Source: Brachycybe producta
Taxonomy: Eukaryota > Arthropoda > Diplopoda > Playtdesmida > Andrognathidae
DNA length: 64,000 nucleotides
NCBI GenBank assembly: GCA_036925085.1
Contig: JAUPFP010000004.1
Location: 4,230,001 to 4,294,000 of the forward strand
Direction: 5' to 3'
The notes under the pieces were generated by a model. That model saw only the letters and a program-made list of their open reading frames with translations, was not told where the DNA came from and searched no databases. The translations under genes were made by a program, and so were the position numbers. Below are positions 1 through 12,500 of the stretch, one piece after another (the first letter of the stretch is position 1; the number at the start of each line of letters is the position of its first letter).

Positions 1-2910
1 AATAATAATAAAGAAGCAATTTTCATAACAATTTTCAAAAGTCAGTTAAACTAGCTATTATTTTAATACTTTTTGAAGCTTTCTGTGGTTTTTGCGGACA
101 TATTCAGGGTATAAATTAGCCAGAACATTAAAGACTAACCACCAATGAAGAAGTTAACGTTACCTACGAGCGTATCACATGTGAAACAAATATAGAAAAC
201 AACAACAAACAACTAAAATTGAACTATGAGCAGATACAAAATCAGGATGTCTCTTTAAAAAGTATTCCAAAATACAAATAATTTTGTTGTTTAAATACAT
301 TTGATACACAGGATGCAAAATGTTGAATATTTCCAAAATACTATAGTAAATGTTATTTCAACTACAAAAAATATATTCAATACGAGAAATGTAATTATAC
401 ATTCCTTGTTGAACACATTGCTCTTTCAAATTAACATAAAAATCAAAACATGTTGAGGCATTCACAAACGCACACAGTGCAAAGACATTGACATTTTCTT
501 GAAAGTTAACAAATAACCACAATCTGTTGCTGTGTTTATGTTTTGATTATTTTTTATATAAAATGTTTTCGTCAGTTTTGTTAAAATATGCTAAAAAGTA
601 ATTACAAGTTATTAGAAATATACAAGGTAAATTTTTTTAATGAAATCACGAATGATGGGAGTAATCAAATGAAGCAAAGGTGTCCTCTAGCATATTTCTT
701 CGCACCATAGTAAGCCCCAAATTCAAGAAGCAAACTTGGCACTTGAACTTCACCTCGAACCCTTTTCTCTCTGCAGAGTTTCAACATAAAAAAGTCATGG
801 TTACGGTACTCTTATAAATTGGAGGCTTGGGAGGGTTCAAATGTAATTTCATGTATGATTTTATCACGCTGATTTATCATGCTGAACTTTATACCAAAAA
901 CACCTTAAAGCTAAAAAAAACAAAATCACCCAAAAAAAAATGACCACATACAATTTTTTATTATGTAAAAAAATTTCTCATCCTATCTATAAAGCCTGTA
1001 TGATGCCAATTGAAAAATAACGTGTTTGTCTCATATAAAATGTTTTAAAAAACAAGAAACCCAAAACAAGACACAATCAATAGTTTGATTAGGCCTATCA
1101 GTTAGTAAACGACCAAGCCAAAATGTTTACCCAACTAAACATAATAATACATTTGCAAACCAACCAACAAACCACCCAACAACACCCACACAAATCTAAA
1201 TGCAGTAAAACTGTTATTAATTAAGATAAACATTTTTCCACTAATGGAGAGAGAAATAGAGCAAAATAGCCTTTTTCTCTCTGTGGTTATCAAGTAAAAC
1301 CCATCCCCAAATTACAATAGACATCGTGTTTGTTCTAGTTGTTTATATATCACAATAGACTCCCGAGAACCTTTATCTAATTTTTTTTTCTATCATATAC
1401 ACGCTCGTACATGCAAAAGGATACAATGAAAAAGTTTCATCAATTTTCTGTGTAGCTATTTTCTTTACAACTAAATTCTATGCCAAGTATTATAGAGAAT
1501 AGGTCAGTTGCTTTTAATAACAGTTTTACCATATTGACGATATAAATAAGACCTGTATACTTTTATATTATATTAAAATATAAAATAAAAACCGTGAAGA
1601 GATCAGGTGCAGTTTTCAACGTATACATTTTATCTATACAACATATTCTGCATGTACAGTATACATGTACAGAATATGTGTACGCTGCCACCGTTTAATG
1701 ATTTATTAATAAGCAATTTTAAGCTGTGATAAAAGGTTGACAGCCAAATTGATCAGATCCACTCTTCAGAAAAATAATTTTGGATCGCTACTTAGAGCAT
1801 TTTGAGGTGGTGTTGCTTCGTCTTGACTATGAGACAGATGAAACTCATAATTTTCACACTGGAATACCCATCCATAGCAAAAATTAAAAAAATACTATTA
1901 CATATTTCGTATGTATTTATGGCAGGTGTCATGAAATTTTCTAAAGAACCATAATTAAAGCCAAATCGTTTATAATGTTAATAAACAAAATTCAAAAAGT
2001 GTGCAAAGTGTGTTCAGAAATTTTAGAAAATAAACCACGCGAATACAAACTATGCTAGAATTTGTTAGTTTTATGCAAATAAAAACGTATATTATGTAAC
2101 ATTAAAACAATTAAATCAAGGAAGCAATTAATAACTAGAAAAAAAAATACAATTATTAGTTATTTTTTTAATTAAAATTTCCAAAAATTATGCATTTTGT
2201 GCATTTTATACATATTTTCTGGCCTTAGTTATTATTATTGCCATATAAAATTGTACAGCATATTTGACAGTTTGGAATATGAAAATACTGCTAAGTATGC
2301 TGTGTAATTACCCATAAATAAAATTAACAGCAAAAAGTGGGTATCGGAAAGAAAATATTTTTTTTAGTTTAATTCAACATTTAAATATCATCAGAGTTCA
2401 CTTGTTTACCAGTACCATGTAGTAAACCCATAGTAAACTCTTTGATAGCGTGTACACATTTTGTTTATTAATTTATTAATAACTTAAATATAAAAAAAAT
2501 ACTATTGATGTTTCTAAAAAAAAGTTTAAAAGAAAAAGCAAAAATTCCAATATTACATACTGCAGAATAAAATGTTGTAAGTTACATCCTACAATGGTAA
2601 AAATACGTTTTTTTGTGTTTCAAACATCGTATAAACAAACAACGTGTGCAATTTGCATATAAATCCGCTTCCTAGTCACAAGTACCTATAAAGAACCTCA
2701 AACAAGCCCACTTAACATTGACATCATTATAAAATTGAGCATCACTCTCTGGTAAATGAGGACATCATTGTCCCGCCAACCTCAACAGAAACATATAAAT
2801 CCTGGTTCACGTTATTTCATTTTTTTGCTCGCTTTTATTTAACTTCATAATTTGTTTGCTTGTCCAATGCCACCTTCTGAAATATTTGAAAACTAGCGGG
2901 GTAACCCGTC
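1..2910. other. AT-rich non-coding stretch, no gene seen
   Basis: No open frame of useful length and no exon-like segment with splice sites was found on either strand. The stretch is homopolymer-rich and AT-rich. The only clear structure is a short near-perfect palindrome at about 1641-1679. It may be intergenic or lie in a large intron of a gene outside the window. Confidence 0.6.
1641..1679. repeat. Short near-perfect palindrome
   Basis: The sequence ACATATTCTG, followed by ATGTACAGTATACATGTACA and then AGAATATGT, pairs with itself almost throughout and would form a tight hairpin. It resembles a small relic of inverted-repeat DNA. There is no evidence for a function. Confidence 0.6.
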
Positions 2911-3423
2911 ATAAATGACGGGAGCAAAATTCACAGGCAATTAATTGTGCCCAGCATTAGAATTTGTTTTCCTCCGCCCTTTTATGACCAAGTAACAAAC
3001 CAATTAGAAATTGATGACGTTCATAAAAGGGTGGAGGAAAAGAAATTCTAATGCTGGGCACAGTTGCCCGTGATAAATTCTAGTTTAATTTCGCTATTAT
3101 ACCCTCCCCTTTTTATATTTGAAAGAGAAAATGAGTTTTTCATTTTCTCTGGTGTGGCATGCGCGTCATTTGTTCCTTTTTTACTCCTTTCATTTCAATT
3201 TAGGTTTCCCCCTCCCACTTTTTTCCCTCTCCACGTTTCTCTCTCTCTCCCCCTTCTACACTTTCCAACCTTTTCCTCTCTCCAATTTAATATCATGGGG
3301 TTCTTGGATGGGAAGGGTGCAACATATAGTTGACCTTGAGAAAAAAAAACGGTTCATTTATTCAAATTTATATAAATTCCGATGTTACACACACACAGAG
3401 ATCTGGGATATTATATATATAAT
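2911..3423. repeat. Interspersed repeat copy A1 (MITE plus long tail)
   Basis: This segment aligns along its length with 55743-56309. It starts with a palindromic MITE (2931-3073) whose arms read GTGCCCAGCATTAGAATTT and its reverse complement around CAAGTAACAAACCAATTAG. A pyrimidine-rich tract and a conserved tail (ATCATGGGGTTC..GGATGGGAAGGGTGC, then GACCTTGAGAAA) follow. Open frames here are conserved only because the DNA is repeated, and their content is low complexity. The element class is not identified. Confidence 0.8.
2931..3073. mobile_element. Palindromic MITE, family A, copy 1
   Basis: The terminal inverted repeats are about 40 bases and include TCACAGGCAATT, GTGCCCAGCATTAGAATTT and CCGCCCTTTTATGA on the left, with matching complements on the right. 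The short unpaired centre is shared with the copies at about 22056-22201 and 55764-55910. There is no coding capacity, so it is non-autonomous. The superfamily is not assigned because no clear target-site duplication is visible. Confidence 0.75.
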
Positions 3424-4235
3424 AATTCACCCTGCAAGGGATTGCACCGATGACCAACATTACCATTGGCTTAGAGATCTGTATAATTTGTTTTTTTTTT
3501 TTTTAACTTTTTAGACCTTTTTTATAAAAGCAAGTATCACAAGAAACATGTTTTTTGTTTCATTTTCTTCTTTAAATTTCAATTGTCATAGTTAATATAA
3601 AAAAATGGATGACGAAGTTTTTTTCTAAAATAATAGAAATAAAGAAGAAATTTGCAATAAATATAACTTTAAGACAGGCATAAAATTGCACAGAAAAATA
3701 ATCAAAAAACGCACTAGAAATTATTTAAAAAAATAACACTTTCGATCGTACATTTCCAAGAATGTTGTCTACATTCTACTTTAACGACAAGAAGTATAAA
3801 ATTATTTATAAGCCACATTGTAGAGGTATAAAATATAAAAGAAAAACAACAACAAGAGACCAGAATTGAAACCTTTTCCATCATGCCAACAGAATGAAGA
3901 CAAATAGATTTGTCCAAACACAGCAGCACCATTATATGCGGTAAATCAAGTTTTGCCTTTTTTCCATTCATCAAAAGGTAAAATTGAGACACCAGTTTGA
4001 AATAAATGTAAAAACGTTCTCCAAGATGAGTTTAAACAAAAATTGCCAATTTACCAGAAAGAATTTAAACTATAAAAAATAGCAATTCACTGAAGATTTA
4101 CTATTGTCTTGTGTTAGAATTTTAAACTTTAATGTAGTGTAGAAAAATCTACCTGACCCGGTTATAATAATAATAATAATAATAATAATGTGTTGATATC
4201 ATTAATGAATCAATATTTTAGACTGAGTGTGCTTA

Positions 4236-4503
4236 TGCCTCGAGATAGCCCAGTGTCTCTGCTTGTGGTACTGGTAGTTATGGGTTCGAAACTTCGAATC
4301 CTGGCATGGGCATGAAATTTTGTGTTATCCTGACTTGAATACTGGACTCGTGTATAGACTGACTGACTCGTGAACTGATTGCAATTGGCTTGTGAATTGG
4401 TGTGTTTGATTGGACTTTTTGAATTGATTGGACTGTGAATTGACTTGTATGTCCCTCAATGACCTCGATGTTGAAAGGGACGTTAAATAAGTTACTAACA
4501 ACA
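4236..4503 (+). mobile_element. tRNA-derived SINE
   Basis: The head carries a Pol III A-box-like TAGCCCAGTGT (4246-4256) and a B-box region GGTTCGAAAC (4283-4292), followed at once by TTCGAATCC. The body is a degenerate series of GAATTGATTGGACTGT-like units. The 3' end AAAGGGACGTTAAATAA is a sequence I have seen at the ends of invertebrate SINEs. It is preceded by an AAT microsatellite. It is probably one dispersed SINE copy rather than a tRNA gene, because no acceptor stem pairs. Confidence 0.6.
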
Positions 4504-7500
4504 ATGCAATGCCTCAGTCTATTACTAAAGTATATTGAAGGTGACCACGACTGTTGTTTAAAATTTAGAACATCTCAGAAACTATCAATATAAAACCTAC
4601 AAATATGAAACTGAAAGTTAGTTGTTAACAATATATCAAAATGTAGATAGAAAAAAAAATGAAATGGTATTTAAGAAGGGCGAAAACGGGAAATGGGCAA
4701 ATCTGAAAAAAATAACGAATCTTAAAAAACCAAGCAAATTAAAATTTCCTATATACAAAATTATGTCTCTCTATTCACTGATTGGATGTCTTGCTCTATT
4801 GGATGTCTTGCTTCACTTGCCAGAATTTACACCTAAAAGGGTAACTCGCTACGCTCACAGAAATTTTATTCAAAACATCAATAAAAGCTGACACGTTTAT
4901 TATGGGCGAAAATGAAAATTGAATCCCGTGAAATAATTGGGGAAAAAATTAAGCTAACATTTAAAAAGCACGTGGTCCTAGAGATTTTTCGAGTTCCTTA
5001 AGGTCTGAAAAATAATTTTTTTCAAGCCGTTTTTTTTCTCTCAGTGAAGAGTGAAGACCTAATGGGAACCATGTGTATGCACAGTTTTGTTGACACATGG
5101 TTGGTAACTTGGCTCGAGTACTATGCGCCGTCTTACGTCTCCTCATCCGTACCCTAGTTATTGTATATTACCTTGCCATTTTAAAAAAAAAGGCTATGAA
5201 CTGCTAATCTAAACATTCTAAGATGGTTAAGCCCACTGTCAACACATATACACCATGCACGTTAATATTATCAACAACGAAAAATCATTAGAAGAAACAT
5301 TTTCTGAAGCATTTTAGCTTTTTCTGCATCAACCCTACTCCCTTTTATTTATCTTTATTTAAAAATTAATTTTAAATATTTTTTTTTTCATTTGGATCAC
5401 GCTAGCTAAAAATTCTTTTTGGTAAAAATTCTTACATGTTTTTTTTTCTTATTTGCTTGGCATTTCGAACGCAACTCATTTGCATTATACATATGTATAA
5501 CATGTAAAAAAAAACAGAAATTAAGATTTGCAAACTACTTCGTTAAGTGATAAGAAACGCATCACTTCCGACAGCAGACGATAACGAACTGTGGAGTCCT
5601 ATTGAATAATTCAAAAGCAAAACAGAATAATAAAAATACAGAAATAAACGTTTCAATTGCCATGCATTTTTTTTCTCTACTTTTACCAACTAATCTAACA
5701 TGCAAAACTTAAGACTAATGCATCTGCTCTTTTTCGATGACGAATTGCCAATCTATACTTAAGTTAATTTTGTTTTGCATAATGTATAATCAGACCAAAT
5801 TTTAAATTTTTAAATAAAATAGGCTCCATTGATTTTTTTTTTCTTCTTCAGTGAGTTGCTGTAAAAGTTCTTTTAAAAAAAATTATCAATTTAATATTAC
5901 TGGTTTAATTATTAAAATGAACAAGATAAATGTTTTTTTTTATAGCTATCTTTTTACATTGGGACTAAAAGTTCTTGTTTGATATATGCTAATACAACGC
6001 GAAATTTGGTCGTTACTTAAGTCTGCTGTATATGCGCACATTAATATAACATCCAGAAAATACCAGGTCCAATTTTCGAGGGGTGCAGAACGTGCCATCA
6101 CACGGTGTGCCAGAGTGTGCAAAAAAACAATTATGGTTTAGAAATTTTGCCAATTAGGTAATTGTTAAAAAGAAAAAGTATGAAAAAAATCAGAGGGGGC
6201 CAACTAAACGTTTTGCACTTGTTACCACAATTCCGAAAAAAAACAGCACTAGAGCACACATCACAGCCATTGTCTCCAGCCGACTAAATAACAATTCAAT
6301 TAATATTAAGGGCACATTATTAGCCAAATCTTTAAACACTTTTTAATGTATTTTCTACTTTGTTGCGAAACTGCAATTAATTCCAACATCTTACTACTCC
6401 ATTGCATGCAAATTTTTTAAAATCGAATTTTGTCAAAAAAATATAACGTCATCAACAATTTGAGTCAACAAATCACCATGTAACAACCAATTGTAGTTTT
6501 CTGATAATGCAGTACAGTATATATTCACTGTTACCTAGTGATATAAGTACGGCGTACCTTCCTTTTTTTAAATCATCATATAGTATTGTTTCATTCGTAT
6601 GATTTTCATTAAATTAATTGCAGTTATACACATATTTCCCATATATGCAACAGGATATTCTAATAGAACAATGTTTGCCAGTCTTAATAGAACTTCTCTA
6701 GACCTTTTTATGCAAAAAAAAAAGCTAGAATGCACAAAATCTGATTGTACTAAGTGAAAATTGAATAAATTGGAATAACTTCAATGAAATAAGACATTAT
6801 GAGCCAGACTAATGCTAGAGAGTTAGCCCGTGGGGGCTGCTTAATTCAGCCAAAAAAGGGAACATACAACAATTGCTTCAAAAACTATTTTAACGGAATT
6901 AGCCAGACATAGTGTAAAAAAAATTTCTTTCATACAGATTCGATTGCAGCTGAGCAAATTGAACAATAGCAATTTCCAGTTCTTTTTTTTTTCTTTCTCT
7001 TTTCAAAAGACATATCAAGAGCAGCAAAATGAAAAAAAAAAGCACAGGGCTAAAGTAGAACTAGAAAAGAGATGGAATTTGTCGAAATATCGACAATGAA
7101 ATCGTTTTTTAGAGAGAGAAAAAAAGGTACACGTTAGATATATATGAGATTTGACATAAAGAATGACATTCTATTCAATAGACTACAGAGACAAAACTAC
7201 GAGAAAAACAAGAATTCAAGTATAGAAATGACAAAGTATATCATTTAGTGAAAGTGGAAAGAATGAAAAATAAGTGGGAAGAAAAATTCAACATAAGATT
7301 TTAAACTACTAAAAAGAAATCCTATAACAACCTTTTATTTTCTTGAAATAAAGAAGGAAATATTATCCATAACATTATTAGTCAAATAGTAATATGTTCT
7401 ATTTTTACTAAACTCTGCAACATTAATTCTAAAATAATAGTAGAAAAAATGAAACAAAAGCTATCAACATAGGCCTCAGAGAATAACTTCTTGAAGAAAA

Positions 7501-8881
7501 AAAAGCTCAACTTTATGTTTAAAGTATGTTGTATGCCCTACTATACATTTTAACCCTCTAGAAAAGGATTTAGAATAAAACTTCAAGGTCCATATTGAAA
7601 TTTTCACTCCTTGAGGCTAAATGCATGCATGGCAAAAGAAACCCAATTACATTCAATCTACATGTAATCTAATCCCCATGGAGCTATATATCCATATCCT
7701 TGATATTATCCCCCATAATAGGGCTTCCAACCTTCCACAAAAAAAAATTACATGCATGTATAGAGAGGACCCTTTTCTTGAATGGCACAGCCATGTCATC
7801 AATTATGCATTTCATGAACTCTAGCAATTTGTACATGCAAATTTGGATTTCTTGCTTTATAGGTGGCTTAGATGGGTGACACAGACAGCCTAACCGTAGA
7901 CCCTCTTTTCTGAGCCCAATATGTGTGCTCAAAATATAGTCTCATGTGGCATATGATTCTCACTGTAGCACACACACACACACACAGTAATTGTTACTGT
8001 CAAATGTTAAAATACACTTGAGTTTCATTTTACGTGGGGGGGGGACATTTAATCCGAAATTCAAGAAGGACACTTAGTACTTTTAACTTCAATTTGAACA
8101 CTTCGAGCAGACTTCCTATATAGAAAAACCTTTTTCAAAGGTAAAACAATGGTTTAAACAATGGTTTTTCTATAAATGAAACCGTGTTTAGTGTTGCTGT
8201 TTTAAACGAAAACATTTATTCTTGAATTTGCGCCCAAAGTAAATCTTAAAAGACTAAAAATAATATATTACTTGACTTTTGAAACACCTGTGCAGAATAT
8301 TCGATATCACCAAGACAATGGTAGACAATTGCCTACGAGAAGAAAACTATAGTTGTTCATGCATTTGCATTAAAAATACTACAAAACACACACTCATATT
8401 TAATGCCGTACAATTTCCCAATGGACTGAAACACAAAATGACTAATTAGAAATTAGCAATCAGTACAATTATCTATCTCAATTATGCTAATGTAAAGAAA
8501 AAAAAATGAACAAGAAAAATTATTTTCTATCAGAAACTACATAATGAATAATAATTTTTTCATCCGCCTATCTATTCTAAGACTTGTTTAATTAAACATC
8601 AGTTTCATTTCTACCTCAAATTAATTTTTTGCTATTGATTTTCAAGATATTGATTCCAAAAAAAAAATAATAGTTAAGAGATGGGGAAAACGCAATTCTT
8701 AATGGCACTTTCCTAAATGAAAATCAATACAAATTAAATTATATCTTGAGCTCATGCAAAACTACCAGAAAAAAATTATTTCGAAGCCAATTCGCACACG
8801 ATTAATATAAAAATAATTATATAAAACATTTTCTTGGTTATTAAGTAGTAGCTCTTTTAACAAATACAACAAAATCATTCA
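4504..8881. other. AT-rich non-coding stretch
   Basis: There is no gene-like coding signal. Short open frames (for example 4622-4891 and 7621-7824) have no recognisable content and no conserved splice sites. A CA microsatellite lies near 7971-7986. Confidence 0.55.
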
Positions 8882-9259
8882 GTGTCCGGAAACTAAAGAA
8901 AAAACTAATTTCTGTAAAAATGGCTATAATTAACAAAAAAAAACATAATTAATATTTTTCTGCAAAATAAACAAAAAAAAAGCGTCTGTAATCCTTCGAG
9001 CCAAAATCTTCAAGAATTATGCTAACTCCACCTACTTTTTTCAATAAAGTAAACACCCACATGTTTGCATTTTAGAGAAGATTCAACTGAATATGAATAA
9101 ATGGTTACTTTCAGTGTGACGGTCAGAATGCATCATGATCTCCTCAAATGTTTTTGTTTTTTCATGGCCTCATATTTGAGAAGAAAATGGCAAAAAAAAG
9201 CACATTCGGAATTTTTTTTTGTTGACAGCCTACAGAAATAGTTTTTAGTTTCCGGACAC
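8882..9259. mobile_element. 378-base TIR element (GTGTCCGGAAACTA ends)
   Basis: The left end GTGTCCGGAAACTAAAG..AAAACTAATTTCTGTA is matched by the reverse complement at the right end (TACAGAAATAG..TAGTTTCCGGACAC). This gives inverted repeats of about 35-38 bases. The interior is AT-rich and non-coding, so this looks like a non-autonomous DNA transposon. The motif resembles Tc1/mariner-type ends, but the class is an inference. Confidence 0.65.
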
Positions 9260-11858
9260 AGCCATTATATGTCCAACAACAAAACTGGCAAAATAATTTT
9301 TAGCTATATGAAAGCCTATGATAAAAACAAGAATAAGCCGTTAAAAAACATGCACAAGCCATTTAACTTACAGTATTTCTTCACACACTAATTAGCAAAC
9401 TTTGATTCCAAGACTCATCATCAAAGCTTTTGAAAGAAAGATACAAAAACCTAACGAGATCCTCTTAAGATTCAAATAACATTTTGACCAATGTACAAAC
9501 ATTATAACTATTATTTGGACCAAATCTTTCAAATTAAAACAAACAACAACAAAAACAACTATATAATGAAAATCTTCAAGAATAGTGGCACTTCAAAACT
9601 GCCATTCAATGCATGGAAGAATCTCCAATTACAAGAAAATTAAGTTCATTAAACAAGCGTTAAGTTTCTCTACTTAAAATGTATTTAGTCTCTTCTTTGT
9701 ACTTTAAATTAGTCGATTGCTTACTTTATTCAACAGAACATCAGTTATGCAACCCTCGAGACATAAAGATATACATACAGAGTTACCACACCAACTAATA
9801 AACTGTACATTACACCCCCTCAGACATATTACAGCACCACCACCACCACCACCATCACCATGACCCCAAACACAATACAATGATACAACTATAGAAAAAC
9901 CTCTAAAACAAAATGTATCAATCTAAAATCTTAATTCTGTAAGAGCTTTAGAAATTTTTATACCCCATAATGAGCGAAAGTGAGGACCATTTTTGCCCAA
10001 AATCGTTAACAAAATAGCAAGAAATATGCCTCTCTGTGTATACATGTGAATGTGTGGGCTCAATATTTCTAATGTTCAAGAAGAAATACATTTTATCCCA
10101 TTTTATGGTCATATTGCTCGTGTTCTTATCTTCCGTGGGTATCTTTTATATTTCACTCTTTTCAATCTTTCTCCTTCTACCTCCATCCTCACTTAGGTAA
10201 TCAAATAAGCATAGCAAATGCACAAAACGTGACAAAAGAAGCAAAAAAAAATACGTTAAGCAAAGTGGCACAAGTTGTTAAGCCTCACTTTGAAATAAAA
10301 TTAAGTCAACATTTCCACTTTACCACTACCTAACAACATTTTTTTGGTCTTTGTATTAAGAAATATATTCAGACCACTCAATATACGTAGCCACCGAAAA
10401 TTTACTATTAAGTTACTATTAAGAAAAATAACAAGCTGAAGAAAACTAATTAACATCCAACAATGTTTTATCATTCAAAAAAAAAATTCTAATTGTAAAC
10501 TTTAAAGTAATTGAATTTGACAGTGGCGCCAGATACTATTTATTACACCTAAGTTGACATTTTAACTTAAATAGACACCTAAAAATACCATGATCTTCAA
10601 GCTGCCAACTGAAGCTATAAATATAAAGGGTTAGATTACAAGTGTGAGATTTATATTCCGTATATTTCAAGTTTTCTTAACTCAATTACATGACATTTCA
10701 ATTGAAGTCAAATCTTGTTTCATAAAACCTTTTTTCCTTTCTTTCTACATTACACAATTATAGCCCGAAAAAAATAAACTTCTGATATGCTAATTAGTAA
10801 AGCCCTCTTTATTATCTCCCATTAATGTGTGTTTCAACAGAAATTTTAAGTTCATTAAATAAACAAATAAAATTCAAAGTTTGTTAAACTCAAAAATATT
10901 CTACAATTATGCCAATAATCATTCCTGATAATATCTTTAAAAAATAAACGTTTATGGTAGTTCAGAAATGATCAAAGTTTGGTTTTTAAGTGAAAAATGT
11001 TTTTCAATCTTCCGTAAAAGTTTATATCTAAAAAAATATCATAAAAATTATTTTAACACATTAACATGTTATGAGCGTATTTTCATTTCTAACAAACGCT
11101 AAGTTTATTCTCAAAATTATTTCTAAAAAAAATAAGTTTGTTCCTTATGTAAAACGTTGTCTGAATTGTGTTAAACAACTGTAAACCACCGTTAAAAAAG
11201 ATGAAGAAATATTTCTATTACTCTTTTCGCATCACCCTGAAATCAGGCAATCATTACATACACCAACCTACTTTCTATGTAAAAATAATAATAATTCTGC
11301 CCCATTTGCCTCATACTTAAGAATACTAATAGGTTCACCTCCAACATTCAAAAATTCAAATATATATAAATTCAAAGTTTTATTAATCTAAAAAAAACTG
11401 TGATAACCTACCCAAATATGGGTAAAAAAATCAATAAAACATTCACTGAAATGAAAAACGAATAGTTTGTTTATGCATTTTACATTTGTGGAGAAAAAGA
11501 AAAAAGAAGAAAAAAATGAACGAATTTGCCAAGAAAAATGTATTTTTTTTTTCTTTTTTCTCTCGATTTCGTTTACTGTTACAAGTATAGGATCCTATAG
11601 TGACTGCAGTTTGTTGCAAAGAACTTCGCCCTCGACTTACCGCATTTTAAAGTATTGACTGAGGCGGCAAATTTCTTTGAGAGCTACACACACACACACA
11701 CAAGAATGCATACATACATACATACATACACACATACATACAAACCCATACATACATACAAGCTACTAAAAGAGAGGATGCTGAGGTGGGTGGAGGTGAA
11801 GGAGGATAAAGCAATTTCTTTCTTTTTTTAAAGCACTTTTTTCAACATGCATCATGCT

Positions 11859-11860
<2 letters not shown>
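9260..11860. other. AT-rich non-coding stretch
   Basis: No coding exon is recognised. Small simple repeats include a run of CACCAC units near 9837-9855 and CA/TACA microsatellites near 11690-11760. Confidence 0.55.

Positions 11861-11918
<58 letters not shown>
11861..11918. repeat. (TA)n microsatellite
   Basis: An uninterrupted TA dinucleotide tract of about 57 bases. Confidence 0.95.
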
Positions 11919-11919
<1 letters not shown>

Positions 11920-12180
11920 AAAAATGGGAAGAAGAACATCCTATGAATTGCGCATTGCAGCTAATTTAAACCTGGATGACCAATCACAGAATGGTGGCCC
12001 AAAACATGAAATAAAACACACTAACTCATTACCAATATAAATACAGTATATATCCAAGATTAAAATTTAATCGAGATCTTTCTATCATGTACAAAGCAGC
12101 AAGAACACAGATTGCAATATAAAGAGGTGGAAAAGAAGGAGAAGGATAGAATGTAAAATACACTGAATCCTTATTTTCAA

Positions 12181-12500
12181 GTGTGTGTGTGTGTATGGTT
12201 CCAAATAGCATGTGTGTGTATGTGTTGTCTGAAGCATCATTTGTGTATGTGTGTGTGTGCAACATCTGTGTGTGAGCATGATGTCTTGCATCTTGTGTAG
12301 TTGTGTGGTGTCTAATATCATATGTTGTTTGCTTGTGTGAGTCTGTGTGTGGTGTCAAGCATCACGAGTATGTGAAATGGCATGTGTGTATGTTATCAAT
12401 CATCATGTGTGTGTGTGTGTTGGTGGTGTGAAGCATCATTTGTGTGTTTGTGTTGAGAGTCAAGCATCATATGTACGTGTGTTTGTGTGTCTTGTCTCTT
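12181..12500. repeat. Degenerate GT-rich minisatellite
   Basis: GTGTGTG runs alternate irregularly with a recurring (A)AGCATCAT word, seen near 12232, 12357, 12431 and 12463, with variants between. The pattern suggests a decayed tandem array whose unit was a GT run plus an AGCATCAT spacer. The His/Thr-rich open frames on the minus strand are by-products of this repeat. Confidence 0.7.

Noticed and set aside
3064-3514. Overlapping open frames of 89 and 131 codons, with a similar frame at 55901-56179
   Set aside because: Their similarity comes from the repeated DNA (family A tail). The content is low-complexity Phe/Ser/Leu from pyrimidine tracts and the frames are not preserved as one protein.
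12029-12358. Minus-strand frame rich in His-Thr repeats
   Set aside because: A translation of the GT-rich minisatellite, with no independent coding evidence.
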